Part shown: positions 54,240 to 64,000 of the stretch, in pieces
Position numbering within the stretch: the first letter of the stretch is position 1
Layout of the letters: each line of letters starts with the position of its first letter
NCBI RefSeq assembly: GCF_000818015.1
Contig: NZ_CP007511.1
Location: 2,156,001 to 2,220,000, forward strand
Source: Stutzerimonas balearica DSM 6083
GTDB lineage: Bacteria; Pseudomonadota; Gammaproteobacteria; Pseudomonadales; Pseudomonadaceae
Direction: 5' to 3'
Length of the DNA stretch: 64,000 nt
The notes under the pieces: generated by a model
The model's input: only the letters and a program-made list of their open reading frames with translations
Told to the model about the DNA's origin: nothing
Database searches by the model: none
Made by a program: the position numbers and the translations under genes

Positions 54240-55561
54240 CGCTTCCTCCGCTGGATCGGGCTGGCACTGTCGAGCTGTGCCAGGTGCTCGAGCTTGTCGC
54301 GAATCTTGCTCTCCAGGCCGCGCGGCACTGGGTGGTAATAGCGGCGCGGCTGCAGCGCTTCCGGAAAATAGTCTTCGCCAGCGGCGTAGGCATCAGGCTC
54401 ATCGTGGGCATAGCGGTACTCCATGCCATAGCCGAGCTCTTTCATCAGGCGAGTCGGGGCGTTGCGCAGGTGCAGCGGCACTTCCTGCGAACCGTGCTCT
54501 GCCGCATCGCGCATCGCTGCCTTGAAGGCCGTGTAGACGGCATTGCTCTTCGGCGCGCAGGCCAGGTAGACGATCGCTTGCGCGACCGCCAACTCACCCT
54601 CGGGGCTGCCAAGGCGCTCCTGCACATCCCAGGCATCGAGGCACAGCGCCAGCGCTCTGGGGTCGGCATTGCCGATTTCCTCGCTGGCCATTCGCACCAC
54701 GCGGCGGGCTATGTACAGCGGGTCGCACCCGCCATCGAGCATTCGCGCGAACCAGTACAGGGCTGCGTCCGGGTTGGAACCGCGCACCGACTTGTGCAAT
54801 GCCGAAATCTGGTCGTAGAAGGCTTCGCCCCCCTTGTCGAAACGACGTCGACTATCACCCAGCAAATTCTGCAGCAACTCCGGTTCGATGCTGCCGCCAG
54901 GCTCGGCAAGGTCCGAAGCGTTTTCCAATAGGTTGAGCAGACGCCGACCATCGCCATCGGCCGCCGCGAGCAGGATCTGGAAGCTGGCTTCCGGCAGCTG
55001 CAAACGCAGCTCCCCAAGCCCCTTGGATTCGCTCAGCGCGCGTGCGACCAGATTGCGCAATGCGCTTTCATCAAGACTCTTGAGGACGTACACGCGCGCT
55101 CGGGACAGCAGTGCATTGTTCAACTCGAACGACGGGTTTTCCGTAGTCGCGCCGATGAAGATCAGCGTGCCGTCCTCGACGTAGGGCAGGAAAGCGTCCT
55201 GCTGGGACTTGTTGAAGCGATGGACTTCATCGACGAACAGGATGGTCCGCCGTCCATACTGGGCCGCCTGCTGCTTGGCGATTTCGACCGCCTGGCGAAT
55301 CTCCTTTACGCCGGCAAGCACCGCCGAGACTGTCTCGAAGTGCGCGTCCGACACCTTGGCCAGGAGCCGTGCCAGGGTAGTCTTACCGACCCCGGGAGGC
55401 CCCCAGAAGATCATCGAATGCAACGCGCCCTGTTCCAGCGCTTCGCGCAGTGGTCGGCCGCGGGCAAGCAGATGCTCCTGCCCGACGTACTCGTCCAGAC
55501 TTGCCGGACGCAGGCGAGCCGCCAGCGGCTGGGCAACGGGCTCCCGACTGAACAGGTCCAT
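54236..55561 (-). CDS. rarA: Replication-associated recombination protein A (AAA+ ATPase)
   Basis: A 441-aa RarA/MgsA/WRNIP1-family clamp-loader-like ATPase acting at stalled forks. Walker [15 protein letters not shown], Walker [16 protein letters not shown], sensor [12 protein letters not shown], and the C-terminal tetramerisation region ([20 protein letters not shown]). Located between lolA and crcB as usual for the genus. Confidence 0.96.
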   Translation of the reverse strand: MDLFSREPVAQPLAARLRPASLDEYVGQEHLLARGRPLREALEQGALHSMIFWGPPGVGKTTLARLLAKVSDAHFETVSAVLAGVKEIRQAVEIAKQQAAQYGRRTILFVDEVHRFNKSQQDAFLPYVEDGTLIFIGATTENPSFELNNALLSRARVYVLKSLDESALRNLVARALSESKGLGELRLQLPEASFQILLAAADGDGRRLLNLLENASDLAEPGGSIEPELLQNLLGDSRRRFDKGGEAFYDQISALHKSVRGSNPDAALYWFARMLDGGCDPLYIARRVVRMASEEIGNADPRALALCLDAWDVQERLGSPEGELAVAQAIVYLACAPKSNAVYTAFKAAMRDAAEHGSQEVPLHLRNAPTRLMKELGYGMEYRYAHDEPDAYAAGEDYFPEALQPRRYYHPVPRGLESKIRDKLEHLAQLDSASPIQRRKR

Positions 55562-55604
55562 TCAGTGCTTTACCTTGATCGCCTGGCCGTCGCGTGGCCG
55601 ACCA

Positions 55605-56231
55605 TTACTCGGAGATGACATCTGCCCCCTCAGGGATCTCGAACTGGAACAGCCCCGACTTCAACGGCTCGTTCATCTTCACGCCCATGAACAGGATGTT
55701 GGTCCGCTGACCGACGCTGTCGATCAGTTGCATGTCGTTGATGACGCCGCCGCGAAAGGACAGCCGCAGGCTGTCGAACAGGGTGTCTCGCGCCTTGGGC
55801 CGAAGCGTGAAATCGATGACGTCGCCCACTTCCTTGTGCGAGACCTCGAAGTTCTCGCTGATCGTCGAAACGTCACCCGACAGCAACAACGCCGGGGTAT
55901 GCGTCAGCCGCTGGTCCAGCTGCTGGATGGTGACCTGCTGCAGATCAGGATCGTAGAGCCAGACCTTTTCGCCATTGGAAACCAGCAGCTGCTCCATCGG
56001 CTCATCGGTATGCCAGCGGAACTGCCCCGGGCGCTTTAGCGCAAGCTCCCCCGAGGTTTCCTGCAGCTGGGTCCCGCTGGCATCGAGCGACAGCTGAGAG
56101 AATCGTCCGGTCAGCGTGTCGGCCTGGCTGAGCAGGCTTGTCAGGCGCTTGGTAGAGGCGTTCTCGTCGGCCTGCACGGGGGCCAGCACGAGCAACAGGG
56201 CGAACAGGGAAAACAGGCGAATCAGCTGCAT
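55605..56231 (-). CDS. lolA: Outer-membrane lipoprotein carrier protein LolA
   Basis: A 208-aa periplasmic chaperone with signal peptide [21 protein letters not shown]. It carries lipoproteins from LolCDE to LolB; the half-barrel fold is indicated by [20 protein letters not shown] and [20 protein letters not shown]. Starts 18 nt after the ftsK stop. Confidence 0.96.
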   Translation of the reverse strand: MQLIRLFSLFALLLVLAPVQADENASTKRLTSLLSQADTLTGRFSQLSLDASGTQLQETSGELALKRPGQFRWHTDEPMEQLLVSNGEKVWLYDPDLQQVTIQQLDQRLTHTPALLLSGDVSTISENFEVSHKEVGDVIDFTLRPKARDTLFDSLRLSFRGGVINDMQLIDSVGQRTNILFMGVKMNEPLKSGLFQFEIPEGADVISE

Positions 56232-56249
56232 GAAAAGCCTCGCTACGAC

Positions 56250-58658
<2,409 letters not shown>

Positions 58659-58861
58659 AACGCTTCTTTTCCTGCGCTTTCAGCGCGCTCGATGAACCGG
58701 TAACAGCCGTAAGCCGGGCATTGTACGGGTTTGTCGGCCTGATCGCATGTCGGTTCCGCTGCCCGGGCAATTCGCCTCGACTTCGGTGTAGCATAAACGC
58801 CACTTTTCACCGCGCGGCTCGACTGGAGCACGCTTTTCTATTTGGCAACAAAGGCTTATGA

Positions 58862-59818
<957 letters not shown>

Positions 59819-59863
59819 CGCGAAGGCGGGCCTGGCCCGCCTCCCCTCCTGACGGCACGGCCT

Positions 59864-60544
59864 ATGCTGACCTGGCTGCAACGCGATGATCTCGGCTTTC
59901 CTCCGCTTGAACAGGCGCTACGTGAGCCGAACGGGCTGCTGGCAGCCGGCGGCGATCTGAGCGCCGAGCGCTTGGTCGCGGCCTACCGGCACGGCTGCTT
60001 CCCCTGGTACCAGGAGGGTCAGCCCATACTCTGGTGGTCTCCCGATCCACGGACCGTGTTGTTCCCGGGCGAACTACACGTATCGCGAAGCCTGCGCAAG
60101 CGCATCCGCCAAGGCGAGCTGCGGGTTACCTTCGACCAGGCGTTCGCCGAGGTCATCCAAGGCTGCGCCGAGCCCCGCAGCTATGCCGAAGGAACCTGGA
60201 TCACGCCTGCTATGCAGCACGCGTATATCCGCCTGCATGAGCGGGGTATTGCGCACTCAGTAGAGGTGTGGCGACAGGGTGTCCTGGTAGGCGGCTTATA
60301 CGGCCTGGCAATGGGGCGCCTGTTCTTTGGCGAGTCGATGTTCAGCCGGGAGACGGACGCCTCCAAGGTTGGTTTCGTGCAACTGGTGGAACGACTGCGC
60401 GACTGGGGATTCGAAATGATTGACTGCCAGATGCATACGCACCATCTAGCCAGTTTCGGCGCCCGCCCGATTCCTCGCAGCGAGTTCAAACGGCTGCTCG
60501 CTCAGCATCTGCAACGACCTGGCGAAACGAATTGGCGTGCGTAG
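59864..60544 (+). CDS. aat: Leucyl/phenylalanyl-tRNA-protein transferase
   Basis: A 226-aa N-end-rule enzyme that adds Leu or Phe to proteins with N-terminal Lys/Arg. Motifs [57 protein letters not shown]. It is followed by ate, with the ClpA protease ATPase also nearby. Confidence 0.96.
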   Translation: MLTWLQRDDLGFPPLEQALREPNGLLAAGGDLSAERLVAAYRHGCFPWYQEGQPILWWSPDPRTVLFPGELHVSRSLRKRIRQGELRVTFDQAFAEVIQGCAEPRSYAEGTWITPAMQHAYIRLHERGIAHSVEVWRQGVLVGGLYGLAMGRLFFGESMFSRETDASKVGFVQLVERLRDWGFEMIDCQMHTHHLASFGARPIPRSEFKRLLAQHLQRPGETNWRA

Positions 60545-60596
60545 TCGAGCAAGGCAAGCTGACCTACACTGAACGCAAGTTTCGTGAGAGTTGACC

Positions 60597-61304
60597 ATGA
60601 CTTCACTGGCCCGCCTCAAGTTCTACGCAACCCAGCCCCATCCGTGCAGCTATCTGCCCGACGAACAGGCCACGACGCTGTTTCTCGACCCCAGCCAGCC
60701 GATGGATGTGCAGGTATATGCCGAGCTTTCCGAGATGGGCTTTCGTCGCAGCGGAGACCACCTCTATCGACCTCACTGCCAACGATGCTCTGCCTGCATT
60801 CCTGCCCGCATTCCCGCCAACGCGCTGTTACCCAGCCGCCAGCAAAAACGCATTATCAAACGTAACGCGGACCTGAAAGTCCAAGCGGTGCGCGCGGGCT
60901 TCACCGAGGAGTACTACTCGCTGTACGCGACCTACATCGAGAAGCGGCACGCTGATGGCGACATGTATCCACCGAGCCGCGAGCAGTTCAACACCTTCCT
61001 CGTGCGCGACCTGCCATTCAGTCGTTTTTACGAGTTTCGACTCGACGGCCGGCTACTGGCGGTGGCGGTCACCGATGTGCTGCCGAACGGCCTTTCGGCG
61101 GTCTACACCTTCTACGACCCCAACGAAGAGCGCCGAAGCCTCGGGCGCTACGCCATTCTCTGGCAGGTCGCCGAAGCGGCGCGACTGGGACTGAAGGCCG
61201 TTTACCTGGGCTATTGGATCAAGAACTGCCGCAAGATGAATTACAAGACCGAGTACCGCCCCATCGAACTGCTGGTCAGCCAGCGCTGGATAACACTGAG
61301 CTGA
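60597..61304 (+). CDS. bpt: Arginyl/aspartate-glutamate leucyltransferase (Bpt/Ate family)
   Basis: A 235-aa transferase: N-terminal [10 protein letters not shown] and [18 protein letters not shown] (Cys-rich), central [19 protein letters not shown]-terminal [20 protein letters not shown]. Bacterial members transfer Leu to N-terminal Asp/Glu. ATG 60597 is preferred to a TTG two codons earlier. Co-directional with aat and infA. Confidence 0.93.
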   Translation: MTSLARLKFYATQPHPCSYLPDEQATTLFLDPSQPMDVQVYAELSEMGFRRSGDHLYRPHCQRCSACIPARIPANALLPSRQQKRIIKRNADLKVQAVRAGFTEEYYSLYATYIEKRHADGDMYPPSREQFNTFLVRDLPFSRFYEFRLDGRLLAVAVTDVLPNGLSAVYTFYDPNEERRSLGRYAILWQVAEAARLGLKAVYLGYWIKNCRKMNYKTEYRPIELLVSQRWITLS

Positions 61305-61395
61305 CGGCTTGGCGCATCAGGGGAATTCAGGCACAATACTTGCCGTTTTTGCCGACGTATCAGTCGGCGTTCATTGATATCGAGGGCTTTGCTGA

Positions 61396-61614
61396 ATGTC
61401 GAAAGAAGACAGCTTCGAAATGGAAGGTACTGTCGTCGACACCCTGCCCAACACCATGTTCCGCGTGGAGTTGGAGAACGGGCACGTCGTTACTGCGCAT
61501 ATTTCCGGCAAGATGCGCAAGAACTACATCCGCATTCTTACTGGTGACAAGGTTCGTGTAGAACTCACCCCTTACGACCTGAGCAAGGGGCGCATCACCT
61601 ACCGCGCACGCTAA
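61396..61614 (+). CDS. infA: Translation initiation factor IF-1
   Basis: A 72-aa S1-fold protein ([52 protein letters not shown]) that binds the 30S A site. Full length and typical. Confidence 0.98.
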
Positions 61615-61631
61615 TCGAGCGCGAGAAAAAC

Positions 61632-61655
61632 GCCCGGTTCAAACCGGGCATTTTT
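61632..61655. terminator. Bidirectional terminator between infA and clpA
   Basis: GCCCGGT (61632-61638), loop TCAA, ACCGGGC (61643-61649), T-run at 61651-61655 on plus and a matching AAAAA at 61626-61630 giving a T-run on minus. Confidence 0.92.
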
Positions 61656-61697
61656 GTTTTGGGGCCGGTGAAGGCGACGTTGCGCCGCCCTCCTCCA

Positions 61698-63968
61698 CTA
61701 CACCAGCTCAGCGGTTGTCTCGAACTCGAAGAAGAGTTCGTCGTCCCGTATATCGACCCGCACGACCCCACCATGATCGGCCAGCTCGCCAAACAGAATT
61801 TCTTCTGCCAGCGGGCGCTTGATCTTGTCCTGGATCAGACGCGCCATCGGCCGGGCACCCATTCTGGCATCGTAACCATGTTCGGCCAGCCAACCCCTTG
61901 CTGCATCCGACACCTCGAGCGTGACGTGCTTGTCCTCCAGCTGCGCCTGGAGTTCGATGAGGAACTTGTCCACGATGCTCTTGATGACTTCGTGGCTGAG
62001 TCGGCCGAACTGAATGATCGTGTCAAGCCGGTTGCGGAACTCCGGCGTGAAGCTCTTCTTGATCACCTCCATTGCATCAGAGGCATGATCTTGCAGCGTG
62101 AAGCCGATGGACGCTCGCGCAGCCGTCTCCGCCCCGGCATTGGTCGTCATGATGATGATTACGTTGCGGAAGTCAGCCTTGCGGCCGTTGTTGTCAGTTA
62201 GCGTGCCGTGGTCCATGACCTGCAGGAGCAGGTTGAATACCTCCGGGTGCGCCTTCTCTATCTCGTCAAGCAACAGTACGCAATGAGGCTGCTTGGTGAT
62301 CGCCTCGGTGAGCAAGCCACCCTGGTCGAAGCCGACATAGCCAGGCGGCGCGCCGATCAAGCGCGACACCGTGTGTCGCTCCATGTATTCGGACATGTCA
62401 AAGCGGATCAGTTCGACTCCCAAGGCTCGAGCGAGCTGCCGTGCGGCCTCGGTCTTGCCCACCCCGGTGGGCCCGGCAAAGAGGAACGAGCCGACCGGTT
62501 TGTCTGGCGCCTTAAGGCCCGCGCGCGAAAGCTTGATCGCGGTCGCCAGCGAATCGATCGCATCGTCCTGGCCGAATACCGTGAGCTTCAGATCACGCTC
62601 GAGATTGCGCAGCAGCTCCTTGTCAGAGCTCGAAACATGCTTCGGCGGGATGCGGGCGATCTTCGCCACGATGTCCTCGATCTGCTCGACGCCAATGCGC
62701 TTGACCCGAGCCTCTTCCGGCTGCAGCCGCTGAAACGCACCCGCCTCGTCGACCACATCGATTGCCTTGTCCGGCATGTGACGGTCGTTGATATAGCGTG
62801 ACGCCAGCTCGGCAGCCGCGCGCAGCGCCTCATCGCTGTACTCGATGTTGTGGTGCTGCTCGAAACGGCCCTTCAGCCCTCGAAGGATGCCGACCGTGTC
62901 CTCAACCGAAGGCTCGGATACGTCGACCTTCTGAAAACGGCGAGCCAGTGCGCGATCTTTTTCGAAGATTCCGCGGAACTCCTGGAAGGTGGTCGAACCG
63001 ATGCAGCGAATCTCACCTGAGGACAAGAGCGGCTTGAGCAGGTTGGAGGCGTCCATGACACCACCGGATGCTGCCCCCGCACCAATGATCGTGTGGATCT
63101 CGTCGATGAACAGGATCGCCTGCGGACGCTTGCGCAGCTCCCCGAGCAGTGCCTTGAAGCGCTTCTCGAAATCCCCGCGATACTTGGTTCCCGCCAGCAA
63201 GGCACCGAGATCCAATGAATAGACGACGCTGTCGCGCAGCAAATCAGGTACCTGTCCATCCACGATCCGCTTGGCCAAGCCCTCAGCGATGGCGGTCTTG
63301 CCCACACCGGCTTCGCCCACCAGCAGCGGGTTGTTCTTGCGCCGACGCGCCAGGATCTGCGCGACACGCTCAACCTCGTGTTCGCGGCCGACCAAGGGAT
63401 CGATACGACCCTGGCGAGCTTGCTCGTTCAAATTGCTGGCATAGGCATCGAGCGGATTCTTGCCGGCAGCGGTATCTCCGCTCTCGTCATCCTGCATCTC
63501 CGACTCGGAATCGGGACTGGCGCCACTTCCCGGGACCTTGGAGATACCGTGCGCAATGTAATTGACGACATCGATACGCGCGACGTTCTGCTGCTTGAGC
63601 AAGAACACCGCCTGGCTTTCCTGCTCGCTGAAGATGGCAACCAGCACGTTGGCTCCAGTTACTTCCCGCTTGCCAGAGCTCTGTACGTGGAACACCGCAC
63701 GCTGAAGAACGCGCTGAAAACCCAGCGTCGGCTGTGTTTCGCGCTCCTCATCGTGCTGGGGAATCAATGGCGTGGTGGAGTCGATGAACTCCTGTAGATC
63801 GTGTCTCAACTTATCAAGGCTGGCGCCACAAGCCCTCAGTACGGTGGCGGCCGCTTCATTGTCCAGCAGGGCCAACAGGAGGTGTTCAACCGTCATGAAT
63901 TCATGGCGCTTGGCACGTGCCTCTTTGAAAGCCAGATTCAGGGTGACTTCGAGTTCACGGTTCAACAT
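61698..63968 (-). CDS. clpA: ATP-dependent Clp protease ATP-binding subunit ClpA
   Basis: A 756-aa double-AAA+ unfoldase. N-terminal ClpN domain that binds ClpS (about 1-145), an acidic linker, D1 with GEAGVGKTA and [14 protein letters not shown]2 with GPTGVGKTE and [13 protein letters not shown], plus an IGL-type ClpP loop region. It delivers N-degron substrates (made by Aat and Bpt, delivered by ClpS) to ClpP. clpS is expected just beyond the right edge. ATG 63968 has GAGGTGAAG upstream. Confidence 0.97.
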   Translation of the reverse strand: MLNRELEVTLNLAFKEARAKRHEFMTVEHLLLALLDNEAAATVLRACGASLDKLRHDLQEFIDSTTPLIPQHDEERETQPTLGFQRVLQRAVFHVQSSGKREVTGANVLVAIFSEQESQAVFLLKQQNVARIDVVNYIAHGISKVPGSGASPDSESEMQDDESGDTAAGKNPLDAYASNLNEQARQGRIDPLVGREHEVERVAQILARRRKNNPLLVGEAGVGKTAIAEGLAKRIVDGQVPDLLRDSVVYSLDLGALLAGTKYRGDFEKRFKALLGELRKRPQAILFIDEIHTIIGAGAASGGVMDASNLLKPLLSSGEIRCIGSTTFQEFRGIFEKDRALARRFQKVDVSEPSVEDTVGILRGLKGRFEQHHNIEYSDEALRAAAELASRYINDRHMPDKAIDVVDEAGAFQRLQPEEARVKRIGVEQIEDIVAKIARIPPKHVSSSDKELLRNLERDLKLTVFGQDDAIDSLATAIKLSRAGLKAPDKPVGSFLFAGPTGVGKTEAARQLARALGVELIRFDMSEYMERHTVSRLIGAPPGYVGFDQGGLLTEAITKQPHCVLLLDEIEKAHPEVFNLLLQVMDHGTLTDNNGRKADFRNVIIIMTTNAGAETAARASIGFTLQDHASDAMEVIKKSFTPEFRNRLDTIIQFGRLSHEVIKSIVDKFLIELQAQLEDKHVTLEVSDAARGWLAEHGYDARMGARPMARLIQDKIKRPLAEEILFGELADHGGVVRVDIRDDELFFEFETTAELV

Positions 63969-64000
63969 AGCTTCACCTCTTACCCCAGCAGTCGGAGTTA

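Noticed and set aside
53865..54300. Fluoride riboswitch for crcB
   Set aside because: crcB starts inside the rarA stop region; no leader exists and no riboswitch fold was seen.

Overview
The window is GC-rich, densely coded chromosomal DNA of a gamma-proteobacterium of the Pseudomonas stutzeri (Stutzerimonas)/P. aeruginosa type. The evidence is the order ftsK-lolA-rarA-crcB-serS-cysG opposite trxB-aat-ate-infA-clpA, the tusDCBE set beside a YccA gene, an RsmN/RsmF-type CsrA variant, a nirBD operon with a PP2C-kinase neighbour, cytochrome c551, and a CrcZ/CrcY-type small RNA. No IS element, prophage or CRISPR array was seen. The species assignment is inference.

Layout. 1-1212 is the 3' part of a chemoreceptor gene. 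1373-7199 is the assimilatory nitrite operon (nirB, nirD, a nirC-type channel) and a phosphatase-kinase fusion. The nirB leader carries a sigma-54 promoter, two ANTAR-type hexaloop hairpins and a terminator. 7386-10025 holds cytochrome c551, a HemN-like protein without the iron-sulfur motif, and a sirtuin. 10033-16856 (minus strand) holds a UvrD-like helicase and a four-gene MBOAT / FkbH-like / carrier protein / SGNH-type unit. 17164-21460 holds a DUF3079 protein, a class A penicillin-binding protein and a ZIP-like membrane protein.

21433-28188 is a LysR regulator divergent from a valine-catabolism operon (mmsA, enoyl-CoA hydratase, mmsB, hydroxyisobutyryl-CoA hydrolase, acyl-CoA dehydrogenase). 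topB follows. A ~360-nt RNA gene of the CrcZ/CrcY family lies at about 31162-31523 (minus), with its own sigma-54 promoter and upstream CbrB-like sites. 31683-38937 (minus) is an AraC regulator and a 2-methyl-branched/isoleucine-type acyl-CoA degradation cluster. The leaders of mmsA, of the SDR gene and of the acyl-CoA ligase each have an A-rich CA motif of the kind bound by Hfq/Crc, so this one window holds a decoy RNA and three probable targets of carbon catabolite repression.

38998-46307 is a signalling region: a YqaA-like membrane protein, a 7TMR-DISM histidine kinase and response regulator overlapping tail to tail, two degenerate EAL-like proteins, a helical unknown, rsmN, and a ToxR/ToxS-like pair. 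46497-63968 is mostly housekeeping: glutathionyl-hydroquinone reductase, YbiB, the TusBCDE sulfur relay, YccA, tRNA-Ser(UGA), siroheme synthase (supplying the NirB cofactor), SerRS, fluoride channel, RarA, LolA, FtsK, thioredoxin reductase, both N-end-rule aminoacyl-tRNA transferases, IF-1 and ClpA.
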